Shown: positions 17,817 to 26,010 of the stretch, piece after piece
How positions within the stretch are numbered: the stretch's first letter is position 1
How the letters are laid out: every line of letters begins with the position of its first letter
NCBI GenBank assembly: GCA_002329155.1
Contig: DCXY01000015.1
Coordinates: 5,232 to 69,231, forward strand
Reading direction: 5' to 3'
Length of the DNA: 64,000 nt
DNA from: Stenotrophomonas sp. UBA2124
Lineage (GTDB): Bacteria > Pseudomonadota > Gammaproteobacteria > Xanthomonadales > Xanthomonadaceae
Made by a program: the position numbers and the translations under genes
Notes under the pieces: model-generated
What the model saw: only the letters and a program-made list of their open reading frames with translations
Database searches by the model: none
What the model was told of the DNA's origin: nothing

Positions 17817-18695
17817 TCAATGCGAACGCCGCACGGTCAGCTCGGCAAGCGCGGACAGTGCTTCGGCGCGCGCGCCGAACGGCAGCAGCGCAGCCTGCAT
17901 TGTGCTGGCCAGCTCAGCCAGCGTGGCCTTGGCGCCGTCCATGCCCAGCAGCGACGGGAAGGTGGATTTGTCCTGCGCCTGGTCCTTGCCGGCAGTCTTG
18001 CCGAGCTGCTCGGAGCTGGCTTCGACATCGAGAATGTCATCGCGCACCTGGAAGGCCAGGCCCAGCGTACTGGCGAAGGCGTCCAGCCGTGCCAGATCAT
18101 CGTCGCCCGCCTCGCCACACAGCGCGCCCATGCGTACCGCCGCGCGGATCAGCGCACCGGTCTTGAGCGCGTGCATGCGCTTGAGTGCCTCCAGCGACTG
18201 CTGCTGGCCGGTGGCATCGATATCCAGCGCCTGACCGCCGCACATGCCCGCCGCGCCCGATGCGCACGCCAGCGTGCGCACGCAGGCCAGGGCCAGAGCG
18301 GGCGGCAGTGGTGCATCGGCCAACACCTCGAATGCGCGGGTCTGCAGCGCATCGCCGGCAAGGATGGCGGTGGCCTCGTCGAAGGCGATATGCGTCGTGG
18401 GGCGGCCACGGCGCAGGTCATCGTCGTCCATCGCCGGCAGGTCGTCATGCACCAGTGAATAGGCGTGGATCAGTTCCACCGCCACGGCGGCAGCATCCAG
18501 ACGCGCAGGGTTGGCGCCGAACAGTTGGCCGGCGGCATGCACCAGCAGGGGACGCATGCGCTTGCCGCCACCCAGCGCCGCATAGCGCATGGCCTGGTGC
18601 AGGCGTTGCGGGGTGGTTTCCGGGTCAGGCAGAACCTGCTGCAGATGGGCTTCGGTGCGTTGCAGCCAGGCGGCGAACAGGGCCTCAGTCGTCAT
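17817..18695 (-). CDS. ispA: farnesyl diphosphate synthase
   Basis: A 292-residue short-chain trans-prenyltransferase that makes geranyl and farnesyl diphosphate from IPP and DMAPP in the cytoplasm. The first aspartate-rich motif DDLPAMD (about residues 84-90) lies in LVHDDLPAMDDDDLRRG. The second DDILD is at about 219-223, and GGGKRMRP is near residue 42. The ATG at 18695 lies inside the end of xseB (11-bp overlap), so the pair is translationally coupled. The xseB-ispA order is the classic isoprenoid arrangement; dxs is not the next gene here. Confidence 0.95.
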   Translation of the reverse strand: MTTEALFAAWLQRTEAHLQQVLPDPETTPQRLHQAMRYAALGGGKRMRPLLVHAAGQLFGANPARLDAAAVAVELIHAYSLVHDDLPAMDDDDLRRGRPTTHIAFDEATAILAGDALQTRAFEVLADAPLPPALALACVRTLACASGAAGMCGGQALDIDATGQQQSLEALKRMHALKTGALIRAAVRMGALCGEAGDDDLARLDAFASTLGLAFQVRDDILDVEASSEQLGKTAGKDQAQDKSTFPSLLGMDGAKATLAELASTMQAALLPFGARAEALSALAELTVRRSH

Positions 18696-18945
18696 TGCCG
18701 GTGTTGCTGAAGGGCTCGGACTGTTCCGGTTGGGCAGGGTCGCTGAGCAGGCGCACGCGCAGCTCGGCCTGTTCCAGCGCCTGCTGGCACTGGCGGTAAA
18801 GGCCGACGCCGCGTTCATAGGCGGCCAGCGACTGCTCCAGGCTCAGGTCGCCGGCTTCCATCTTCTCCACCAGCTGCTCCAGTTCTTCAAGCGACTGCTC
18901 GAAATGGGCCACCGGCGAGGTTTCGTTGGGGGACTTCTTGGGCAT
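18685..18945 (-). CDS. xseB: exodeoxyribonuclease VII small subunit
   Basis: An 86-residue helical protein beginning MPKKSPNE. It has the conserved FEQSLEELEQLVEKMEAGDL and LSLEQSLAAYERGVGLYRQC blocks of XseB, which oligomerises around XseA to form the processive single-strand exonuclease VII. It overlaps the start of ispA by 11 bp. An upstream in-frame extension is rejected because the family begins at this MPKK. Confidence 0.93.
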   Translation of the reverse strand: MPKKSPNETSPVAHFEQSLEELEQLVEKMEAGDLSLEQSLAAYERGVGLYRQCQQALEQAELRVRLLSDPAQPEQSEPFSNTGNDD

Positions 18946-18977
18946 GCCTGCAAGTGTGAGCGGGCAGAGGGCAAGGG

Positions 18978-20276
18978 TCAATTCGCGGCGGGCGCCGGCT
19001 GCCAGTGCAATGCTGCCTGATGCGCCTGCAGCCACTGTTGCAGCGTGGCCGAAAGCAGGCGGTCACCGGCAGCCAGCACGGTGTCACCGTCGCACAGCAG
19101 GGGCAGCTGCGGGCGCAGCCACGGCGGGATGTCGGCCTGCTGCAGGCAGTGCTTGAGCAGGTGGCTGTGGTCGCGGTTGGGCAGAGTGATGCGCTCGCCG
19201 CCATGACGCTGGCGCACCGTGAGCGGCTGCTCGAATGCGGGTGCACCCTGCAGAGTCAGCTGACCATCATCGGGCAGGCGAGCCGGTTCACGCCCATCCC
19301 ACTGCAATTGCCAGCCGTCGGGCCAGGGCGTGAGTGACGGCAGCACATGCAGTTGCCCCCGCCAGCGCGTGATGCACGCGCTGCCCCAGCGGAACCCGGC
19401 CTGCTGGTCATCGGGTGCGTGCAGCAGCTGCTGCTGGATGGCGCGTACGCCATTGGCGGGCAGGGGCGGCAGGTGCTGCTGGTTCACCCATGCGCGCAGC
19501 ACGCGGGCCTGTTGTGGCGCGGCCAGTTGCAGCAGGGCGCCGATAGCCAGCGTGCCACGCGAGGTGCCGCACTGATCGAGCAGGTTGGCGTCCTGCTGCT
19601 GCAGCAGGGTACTGGCCTCAGCCGCCAGTGCTGCGCTGCGCGCCAACGCTGCATTGGCGTGCGGCCAGCGTTCGCACAACAGCGGCAACACCTGCAGGCG
19701 CAGGAAATTGCGGTCGAAATCGCTGCTGTCGTTGCTGGGGTCTTCAATCCATTGCAGCTGGTGGGTAGCGGCGTAGGCTTCCAGCGCGGCGCGCGGCACC
19801 CGCAGCAGCGGCCGCCATAGCTCACCTTCGCCGAAGGCGCGCCGTTCCTGCATCGCGCCGAGGCCATCCACGCCGGAGCCACGCAGGGCGCGCAGCAGGA
19901 AGGTCTCGGCCTGGTCGTCCAGATGATGGCCCAGGGCGAGCCATTCGCCGCTGCGCAGCTGCGCCTTGAATGCGGCATGGCGTGCGTGGCGTGCCGCCGC
20001 TTCCAATCCCTCGCCGCTGTCGCGCGCAACATCCACGCGCATCACCTCCAGCGGCACCTGCCACTGCGCGCAAAGCCGCTCGCAGTGTGTCTGCCACGCA
20101 TCGGCCTGGGCCTGCAGCCCGTGATGGACGTGCATGGCACGCACACTGCCTGCGGCGCGTTGGGGAGCATGCGCGAGAAGATGCAGCAGCACGGTCGAAT
20201 CCAGCCCGCCACTGAGGCCGACCAGCACCGGCCTGTCGGCAGCGGCATGCAGCAGGGAAGGGGAGAGCGCGTTCAT
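18978..20276 (-). CDS. tilS: tRNA(Ile)-lysidine synthetase
   Basis: A 432-residue TilS that converts C34 of tRNA-Ile(CAU) to lysidine using ATP and lysine, an essential decoding step. The PP-loop SGGLDS is at about residues 22-27. LALGHHLDDQAETFLLRALRGSG and the WIEDPSNDSSDFDRNFLR block identify the family. A C-terminal TilS domain (LTVRQRHGGERI, LLKHCLQQADIPPWLRPQLP) is present. The ATG at 20276 is used. It lies 32 bp upstream of xseB in the same direction, so all three may be co-transcribed. Confidence 0.94.
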   Translation of the reverse strand: MNALSPSLLHAAADRPVLVGLSGGLDSTVLLHLLAHAPQRAAGSVRAMHVHHGLQAQADAWQTHCERLCAQWQVPLEVMRVDVARDSGEGLEAAARHARHAAFKAQLRSGEWLALGHHLDDQAETFLLRALRGSGVDGLGAMQERRAFGEGELWRPLLRVPRAALEAYAATHQLQWIEDPSNDSSDFDRNFLRLQVLPLLCERWPHANAALARSAALAAEASTLLQQQDANLLDQCGTSRGTLAIGALLQLAAPQQARVLRAWVNQQHLPPLPANGVRAIQQQLLHAPDDQQAGFRWGSACITRWRGQLHVLPSLTPWPDGWQLQWDGREPARLPDDGQLTLQGAPAFEQPLTVRQRHGGERITLPNRDHSHLLKHCLQQADIPPWLRPQLPLLCDGDTVLAAGDRLLSATLQQWLQAHQAALHWQPAPAAN

Positions 20277-20346
20277 CACCCGAGCGAGTATCGGCGCGGG
20301 CAAAGACAACCGCAAACCGGGCGCGGCGTAGCGTGCGCGGCTGGCC

Positions 20347-20874
20347 TCAGGGCAGGCGCTGGCCGTTGCGGTCGATGCGGTACCGTTCGCCACCGATCAG
20401 CGAGGTGTGGCCGTCGCTGTCCGGGGTTCCCAGACGGCAGCCATCGCAGACCTCGGCCACGCCGTTCTCGAACGGCCAGCCCCAATCGAAACGTGCGGTG
20501 AAGGCGGGTTGCAGATGGATGTCGTAGTAACCGAGCCTGCCATCGACCACGGCGCGGGTCAGGCCTTCGCTGAAGTAGTCCGGGCCGTTGTCGTAGCTGA
20601 TGACCGGCAGCTGGCTGCCGTCGCGGCGCAGGTAGTAGTGCTGGCCACTGGCATACACGGCGGCGATGCCGTCAGCGTCGAACTCCAGCCGTGACAGTGC
20701 GGCCTTGCTGATCTGCAGCGTGCCCGGTGCTACCTGCCGGCAGCCTTCCAGTACCGGCAGCTGCGGCAGCTCAAGCAGGTGGCAGCGGTCGTCGGCCGCG
20801 GCAGGGATGGCTGTGAGCATGGCCAGCGACAGCACGGCCGCCGGCCATGCCCCGGTGCGCAACGCGGACGTCAC
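20347..20874 (-). CDS. secreted WG-repeat-like protein
   Basis: A 175-residue exported protein. The start is GTG at 20874, which overlaps the TGA of the phosphatase gene (GTGA) and indicates coupling. The signal peptide covers about residues 1-27. The mature part has WG/beta-propeller-like repeats (DGIAAVYASGQHYYLRRDG, YFSEGLTRAVVDGRLGYYD, FDWGWPFENGVAEVCDGC). Four cysteines could form disulfides. The function is unknown. Its coupling to an alkaline phosphatase suggests a shared extracytoplasmic role, which is inference. Confidence 0.72.
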   Translation of the reverse strand: MTSALRTGAWPAAVLSLAMLTAIPAAADDRCHLLELPQLPVLEGCRQVAPGTLQISKAALSRLEFDADGIAAVYASGQHYYLRRDGSQLPVISYDNGPDYFSEGLTRAVVDGRLGYYDIHLQPAFTARFDWGWPFENGVAEVCDGCRLGTPDSDGHTSLIGGERYRIDRNGQRLP

Positions 20875-22577
20875 TGCGCCTTGCGCTCGAACCTGGCCGG
20901 CTGCGGCAGTTCCACCGGCACGCCATTGGCATCGCAGGTGCCCTGTTCGCACAGGCGTGCACGCAGGCGCGGGGTGGCCTGCACGATCAGGTGGTAGATG
21001 GTGTTCTGCTCCATGGTGCCGCGTACCGCCTTGCTGCCGGGGCCGCGCGCCCAGATGCCGACGTCTTCGCCGCCGTGCGATTCGCTCTTGGACGGCACGG
21101 TTGCTTCCTGCATGTAGTCCGGGTGCTCGGTATCGACGTGGGTCAGGTCCGGGCGGCCAGTGGCCGGCTCGAAGCTGCTGGGTGCGTGCGGGAACTTCTT
21201 CGGGCCGGCCGGCTGCTGGTTGCTGGCACCGGCATAGCCGGGGCCGTTGGCGTAGGTGAGGGTGGTGTAGGGCAGGCCCAGGCCGTCGCGGGCCAGGTCC
21301 AGCGCGCCTGCGCCGTCTTCGCCGCCCTTGTCCTTGACCTTGCCCAGGATGGGGTTGCCACGCGCCGGGTAGCCCACGAAGTTCAGCGTGTGGGAGTGGT
21401 CGGCGGTGACGATGATGAGGGTGTCGTCGGCCGAGGTGGCTTCGGCGGCGGCCTTGACCGCATCGGACATGGCGATGGTGTCGCCCAGCGCGCGGGCGGC
21501 GTTGCCGCTGTGGCTGGCGTGGTCGATGCGGGCGCCCTCGACCATCAGCACATAGCCTTCCTTGTGGCTGGAGAGGGTCTTGATGGCAGCGCGGGTCAGC
21601 TCGGCCAGCGACGGCTCACCGGCGCGGTCCTGCGGGCGGTCCTGCTCGTACTGCATGTGGTCCGGCTCGAACAGGCCCAGCAGTGCCGGGGCATTGCCAG
21701 CGGCGGCCAGCTGTTTGGCGTTCCACACATAGGCGCCCTGCGGGTGCGCGGCCTGCCATTCGGCGACCAGATTGCGGCCGTCCAGGCGCAGGCCCACCTT
21801 GTCGCTGTACTCGGGGTCCTGCTCGTTGACGGTGGTGAACTGGCCACGGCCGCCGCCCAGCGCCACCAGCGGGCCGCGCCCGTAGCGCGCGCTGGAGATC
21901 AGCTGCTGGGCGATGTCCACGCAGCCTGCGGCCTTGGCGGCCTCCGGCAGGTCGGTGTCCGCCTCCCAGTTGCGCTCCGGGGAGTGGGCGTAGGTGGCGG
22001 CCGGGGTGGCGTGGGTAAGGCGGGCGGTGGAGACCACGCCGGTGGCCATGCCGGCGCTGTCGGCCAGCTCCAGCCAGGTCAGCAGGCGGTTGTTGAGGCT
22101 GCTGGCGCAGTCGTTACGGGTGCCGGCGCTGACGCCGATGGCGCCCATGTGGGATTTCACCCCGGTGGTGATGGCGGTCATGGTGCCGGCCGAGTCGGGG
22201 GTCTGTGAGTCGGTGTTGTAGGTCTTGCTGAATGCGGTGGCCGGGAAGTGCTCCCAGGACAGCAGGTTCTCCTCACCGGCACTGCCCTTGCGCTGGCCTT
22301 CCAGGATGCGCGCGGCGGCCACGGTGGTCAGGCTCATGCCGTCGCCCAGGAACAGGATCACGTTCTTCGCCTTGCCGGCCATGGCGCCATTGCCGGCGGC
22401 GCGGGCGGCGCCGTCGCGGTACCACCACTGCGGGGTCTCGCCAGCCGGGTGGGCCACCTGCGGTACATCCACGCGCACGGCGGCGGCGCCGGGGCTGGAT
22501 GACTGCGGGGCAGTGCTGGCGCAGGCGCCGAGCAGCAGGGTGGTCAGGGTGGCGGACAGCAGGCTGATAGTGCGCAT
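20871..22577 (-). CDS. alkaline phosphatase family lipoprotein
   Basis: A 568-residue PhoA-superfamily enzyme. The lipobox LLGAC places the lipidated cysteine near residue 19, so it is anchored in the periplasm or outer membrane. NVILFLGDGMS carries the first metal-binding aspartate, and TPDSAGTMTA holds the nucleophilic serine. ADHSHTLNF and SESHGGEDVGIWARGP supply the remaining metal ligands. It releases phosphate from monoesters. The ATG at 22577 is chosen over a GTG five codons earlier. No pho box was identified upstream. Confidence 0.92.
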   Translation of the reverse strand: MRTISLLSATLTTLLLGACASTAPQSSSPGAAAVRVDVPQVAHPAGETPQWWYRDGAARAAGNGAMAGKAKNVILFLGDGMSLTTVAAARILEGQRKGSAGEENLLSWEHFPATAFSKTYNTDSQTPDSAGTMTAITTGVKSHMGAIGVSAGTRNDCASSLNNRLLTWLELADSAGMATGVVSTARLTHATPAATYAHSPERNWEADTDLPEAAKAAGCVDIAQQLISSARYGRGPLVALGGGRGQFTTVNEQDPEYSDKVGLRLDGRNLVAEWQAAHPQGAYVWNAKQLAAAGNAPALLGLFEPDHMQYEQDRPQDRAGEPSLAELTRAAIKTLSSHKEGYVLMVEGARIDHASHSGNAARALGDTIAMSDAVKAAAEATSADDTLIIVTADHSHTLNFVGYPARGNPILGKVKDKGGEDGAGALDLARDGLGLPYTTLTYANGPGYAGASNQQPAGPKKFPHAPSSFEPATGRPDLTHVDTEHPDYMQEATVPSKSESHGGEDVGIWARGPGSKAVRGTMEQNTIYHLIVQATPRLRARLCEQGTCDANGVPVELPQPARFERKAQ

Positions 22578-22732
22578 CGGAACGGGTACCACGGGGCAGT
22601 GGGCAAGCGTTCATTATGGTCAAGCCGGCAAGACATGGATATGACACGCTGATTTTCCCTGCAGGCATCGTGCCGCGACGGGGCTTGCGTTATCGTGCCA
22701 GCCCTCGAACTGTTTCCCGGAAATCCCCTGAT

Positions 22733-24058
22733 ATGAGCGTGGTATCCGCCTGGCTGAAGATCCCCTTCTGGCAACGCGTGGTTGCGGGCTTCGTGCTCGG
22801 CGCGCTGGCCGGCTGGATACTGGGGCCTGCGGCCGAAACCTGGTTCGGGCCGCTGGGTGAGATCTACGTCACGCTGATCAAGATGATCGCGGTGCCGCTG
22901 GTGTTCTTCGCGGTCATCAACGCCATCGGCTCGCTGAGCGGGCAGAAATCGGTGGCGGCGCTGAGCGGGCGCACCTTTTTCTGGTTCGTGGTCACCGCCG
23001 CGCTGGCGGTGGGCATCGGCCTGCTGGTGGGCACGGTGATGCAGCCGGGCACCGGCGGCCTGAGCCTGAGCATGGACAGCGAGTACACCCCGCGCGACGT
23101 GCCGTCCGTGGCCAGAGTGCTGATGGATGTGGTGCCCGCCAATGTGTTCTATGCGCTGGCCGGCATCGGCACCAAGGTGAACGCGGCGGGCGATACGGTG
23201 CTGGCGGCGGGCAGGGGTTCGATCCTGCCGGTGATCTTCTTCGCCGGCCTGGTTGGCTTTGCGATGGTCAAGCTGGGCGAAAAGGTCACCGAGGCGCGCA
23301 AGCTGGTAGGCCAGCTCAGCGACATCATGATCCAGGTCACCCGCTTCGTGCTGGAGATGACCCCGCTGGGTACCTTCGGCCTGATCGCCGGGCTGGTGGG
23401 CAGCTACGGTTTCGAGAAGCTGCTGCCACTGGGCAATTTCGTGCTGGCGCTGTATGTGGCCTGCGCGCTGCATATCGTCATCGTCTACAGCGGCCTGCTG
23501 CTTGCGCATGGGCTGAACCCGCTGAAGTTCTTCCGTGGCGCGGCGCCGGGCATGCAGGTGGCGTTCGTGGCCTCGTCGAGCTTCGCGGCGATGCCGGTGG
23601 CGATGCGCTCGATCACCGACAACCTCGGCGTCAACAAGGACTACGCCTCCTTTGCCGTGCCGCTGGGCGCGAGCATCAAGATGGATGGCTGTGGCGCCAT
23701 CTACCCGGCACTGTGCGCGGTGTTCATTTCGCAGTACACCGGTGTGCCGATGACACCGGAGCAGTACCTGATCGTGTTGATCGCCTCGGTGCTGGGCAGC
23801 TTCGGCACCGCAGGCGTGCCGGGTACGGCGGTGGTGATGGCCACGGTGGTGCTGAGCGCGGCCAACCTGCCGCTGGAGGCCATCGGCTACCTGTACGCCA
23901 TCGACCGCATCCTGGACATGATGCGCACCATGACCAACGTGACCGGCCAGATGGTGGTGCCGGTGATCGTGGCCAAGGAAACCGGCCTGCTCGACCAGCA
24001 GGTGTATGACGCGGTGGGCACGGCGGCGGCACGCCGCAGCAGCGACTCCGGCCCCTGA
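22733..24058 (+). CDS. dicarboxylate/amino acid:cation symporter
   Basis: A 441-residue member of the DAACS family (GltP/DctA). The hydrophobic helices include PFWQRVVAGFVLGALAGW and LIKMIAVPLVFFAVINAIGS. The re-entrant-loop signature VAFVASSSFAAMPVAMRSI is present, as are the substrate- and ion-binding helices (GASIKMDGCGAIYPALCAVF, GTAGVPGTAVVMATVVLSA). It imports C4-dicarboxylates or acidic amino acids with protons or sodium; the exact substrate is not readable from sequence. It is divergent from the phosphatase gene. Confidence 0.92.
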   Translation: MSVVSAWLKIPFWQRVVAGFVLGALAGWILGPAAETWFGPLGEIYVTLIKMIAVPLVFFAVINAIGSLSGQKSVAALSGRTFFWFVVTAALAVGIGLLVGTVMQPGTGGLSLSMDSEYTPRDVPSVARVLMDVVPANVFYALAGIGTKVNAAGDTVLAAGRGSILPVIFFAGLVGFAMVKLGEKVTEARKLVGQLSDIMIQVTRFVLEMTPLGTFGLIAGLVGSYGFEKLLPLGNFVLALYVACALHIVIVYSGLLLAHGLNPLKFFRGAAPGMQVAFVASSSFAAMPVAMRSITDNLGVNKDYASFAVPLGASIKMDGCGAIYPALCAVFISQYTGVPMTPEQYLIVLIASVLGSFGTAGVPGTAVVMATVVLSAANLPLEAIGYLYAIDRILDMMRTMTNVTGQMVVPVIVAKETGLLDQQVYDAVGTAAARRSSDSGP

Positions 24059-24072
24059 GCGGCTCGGCGCCG

Positions 24073-24459
24073 ATGCGAAAGCAATATCACTTTCGTGATG
24101 AGGCACGTGGGCTGCTGGCCTGGGATGTGGATGGCCTGATCGCTGCGACGCGCGGCCTGCAGGTGGAGGAAGTCGCACTGAACGACGTGCGTGAGCTGGA
24201 CATGCCGTACTGGTACGACGCGGAGGGTGACAGCCCCACCTGCCGTTCGATCGCCGCGCACATTCAACTCGTACAGCAGGCCGATCTGGCCTATCCCATC
24301 ATCCTGTGCCCACAGGGCAGGGTGATGGATGGCATGCACCGTGCGGTGAAGGCATTGATGGAAGGCAGGGCCACGATCAAGGCATATCGGCTGCCGGTGC
24401 TGCCACCGCCGGATTACATCGGTGTTGCACCCGATGCACTGCCATATGGTGAGGAATGA
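24073..24459 (+). CDS. ParB/sulfiredoxin-fold small protein
   Basis: A 128-residue cytoplasmic protein, 14 bp downstream of the symporter gene and probably co-transcribed. The pattern YPIILCPQGRVMDGMHRAVKALMEGR matches the D-G-x-H-R box of the ParB N-terminal/sulfiredoxin fold, which in other members binds CTP or ATP. No DNA-binding domain is attached. Stand-alone members are common and of unknown function. Confidence 0.7.
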   Translation: MRKQYHFRDEARGLLAWDVDGLIAATRGLQVEEVALNDVRELDMPYWYDAEGDSPTCRSIAAHIQLVQQADLAYPIILCPQGRVMDGMHRAVKALMEGRATIKAYRLPVLPPPDYIGVAPDALPYGEE

Positions 24460-24510
24460 AACTGCTGGCGCACTGCGTGCACGCGCATATCCACCGCGAT
24501 GGAACACAAC

Positions 24511-24532
24511 GAAGGCCGGGCAACCGGCCTTC
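24511..24532 (+). terminator. terminator-like hairpin
   Basis: GAAGGCCGG (24511-24519) pairs with CCGGCCTTC (24524-24532) across a GCAA tetraloop, followed by a weak pyrimidine stretch (ACTGTTTC). It closes the symporter transcript and isolates the amyloid promoter region downstream. Confidence 0.7.
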
Positions 24533-24543
24533 ACTGTTTCAGC

Positions 24544-24585
24544 GTGTATCACCTGTAACAGCCCCCTGTAACGCAGGTGATACAC
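24544..24585 (+). promoter_or_regulatory. dyad, candidate enhancer (UAS) for the sigma-54 promoter
   Basis: GTGTATCACCTG (24544-24555) and CAGGTGATACAC (24574-24585) are perfect inverted 12-mers separated by 18 nt. The spacer holds two CTGTAAC repeats. The dyad lies about 150-190 bp upstream of the -24/-12 promoter, the usual distance for an activator binding site of a bacterial enhancer-binding protein. No T run follows, so it is not a terminator. Binding by the activator encoded at 30.6-31.9 kb is inferred from proximity only. Confidence 0.6.
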
Positions 24586-24733
24586 CTGCGTGAAAGCCGC
24601 ATGGGCAAAGGCCAAACGCTGGTTTGATGGAAACGGCGCGTGCATGCCGCCGCGCCAGCCCACTGTGACAGCGATACAGCCGCCATTCTCTTACGTTGGC
24701 GTCAAAGCATTGTTTTTGCTTTGGAAAATGAGT

Positions 24734-24749
24734 TGGCACGGTTGCTGCT
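24734..24749 (+). promoter_or_regulatory. sigma-54 (RpoN) -24/-12 promoter
   Basis: TGGCACG (24734-24740), four spacer bases, then CTGCT (24745-24749). Against the consensus TGGCACG-N4-TTGCW it differs at one position, and the GG and GC dinucleotides are exactly 12 bases apart. A T precedes it (TTGGCACG), also as in the consensus. The start codon of the first operon gene is 35 bp further on, giving a short leader. Confidence 0.85.
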
Positions 24750-24783
24750 CCAACTCCCGCGTTGGTTCGACGTGGACACTGCA

Positions 24784-25314
24784 ATGGAAAGCAGAACTAC
24801 CAATCGGGTTTTCGCCGGCATGGGCCTTGGGCTGCTGCTCATCGCCACCGGTACGGCACAGGCCTCGGGCGCACGCCAGGGCGTGAAGCCGCAGCCGGGA
24901 GAGATCGTGCTGTTGCGCGATGTATCCACCCGGCCCGCGTACCGCATGCAGCCGCCGGGCATGGCGCTGATAGCCGACCCGTCGCCGCGCAAGGAGCTTG
25001 GCGCGGCACTCGGTGCCGGTGGCATGGACGAACTCACCGATGCCGACTACGCCGGCATGGAATCCGGGCTGGCCGACATGGCCGCCTCAGGCCACGGACA
25101 GACCACGGTGGAGCGGGTGACCAATGGTGTTGTCGGCGGCACCCTGACCCGGGTGACCGGTGATGGTGGTGCGCTGTCGGGCAGCCAGCTTTCGCGCACC
25201 ATCGGTGGCCCGATGGGTGCCGTGGGTGGTGCCACACGGGGCATCGGTGACCAGGTGCGTGGCGCACTGTCCCAGTTCCCGCTCGGCCAGCCAGCCGGTG
25301 GCGGTGGCCAATGA
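24784..25314 (+). CDS. fapA: FapA-position protein of the amyloid operon
   Basis: A 176-residue exported protein, first gene after the sigma-54 promoter. The signal peptide spans about residues 1-28 (hydrophobic GLGLLLIATGTAQA). The mature part begins PGEIVLLRDVSTRPAYR and is glycine-rich at the C-terminus (GGPMGAVGGATRGIGDQVRG). It has no cysteine. In Pseudomonas, FapA occupies this place, has a similar size and influences subunit incorporation into the fibre. Here the assignment rests on position, size and export signal, because sequence similarity to FapA cannot be checked by eye. The ATG at 24784 fits the promoter; an upstream in-frame ATG at 24640 would start before the promoter. Its stop overlaps the next start (ATGA). 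Confidence 0.7.
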   Translation: MESRTTNRVFAGMGLGLLLIATGTAQASGARQGVKPQPGEIVLLRDVSTRPAYRMQPPGMALIADPSPRKELGAALGAGGMDELTDADYAGMESGLADMAASGHGQTTVERVTNGVVGGTLTRVTGDGGALSGSQLSRTIGGPMGAVGGATRGIGDQVRGALSQFPLGQPAGGGGQ

Positions 25315-25961
25315 ACCGCATCAGCCTGATGTTCGCCTGCAGCGTGCTGCTGTGCGCGTTTGCCGCGCCGCAGGTGGCGCATGCGCAGGCGCAGCCCTCC
25401 GCCGGTGACGGCTATGCCGGCATGCTCTCCTATCTCTCTGCCGACAGCCGCATCGACGGCAATGCACTGGCAGCGGCCAATGGCTCCATCAAGGTCAACC
25501 AGGCTGCAGGCGAGCTGAACCTGCAGGCCAACCTGCACAGCATGGCCAGCGGTGAGCAGGCCAGTGCCGACGTGCGCGCGGTGCAGCGCGGCCAGCGCAA
25601 CGTGTTCAACACACCGATGCAGGCCAGCGCCTCCATCGGTGGCAATGCGCTGGCCGGGGCCAGCGGCATCGCATCGATCAATCAGGCCAGTGGTGGCGGC
25701 AACGCGGAGCTGAACTCCGTGAGCGCGACCCTGGCCGCAAGGGGCATACGCGAGGCCAGTGACGATGCGATGGCATCGTCCTCCGCACTCGCGTCGGCGG
25801 GGGAGCAGCCTGCCGTCAACGATCCACGCGCCACCCGCAGGGTGGGCGTGGAAGCATCCGCACTGCGCGGGTTCGACGGCGTGCTGCAACTCAATCAGAT
25901 CGCGGGGTCGGGCAATGCAGCGGAGAACAAACTCAATATCTCCGTGCAGGGCCTCCCGTGA
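25311..25961 (+). CDS. fapB: amyloid minor subunit / nucleator (FapB-like)
   Basis: A 216-residue exported protein with a 4-bp ATGA overlap with the preceding gene. The signal peptide runs to about residue 25 (ending AHA). Three imperfect repeats share the pattern G-x4-N-x3-G-x2-N-x3-N: at about 58-74 (GSIKVNQAAGELNLQAN), 119-135 (GIASINQASGGGNAELN) and 190-206 (GVLQLNQIAGSGNAAEN). This is the glycine/asparagine/glutamine repeat of Fap amyloid subunits, separated by linkers of about 45-55 residues. The mature chain has no cysteine, unlike the C-terminal CxxC that I recall for Pseudomonas FapB and FapC. Its likely role is as fibre nucleator or minor subunit. Confidence 0.8.
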   Translation: MNRISLMFACSVLLCAFAAPQVAHAQAQPSAGDGYAGMLSYLSADSRIDGNALAAANGSIKVNQAAGELNLQANLHSMASGEQASADVRAVQRGQRNVFNTPMQASASIGGNALAGASGIASINQASGGGNAELNSVSATLAARGIREASDDAMASSSALASAGEQPAVNDPRATRRVGVEASALRGFDGVLQLNQIAGSGNAAENKLNISVQGLP

Positions 25962-26010
25962 ACATTGCTTCATCCAACCCGATGTCTGAGAAACCGAAGA
26001 GGGCAGCACC

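Noticed and set aside
24544..24585. Dyad as a transcription terminator
   Set aside because: The loop is 18 nt and no T run follows. A better terminator lies immediately upstream at 24511-24532.
24640..24783. Longer start for the first amyloid-operon gene
   Set aside because: It would begin upstream of the sigma-54 promoter and place about 48 residues before a clear signal peptide.
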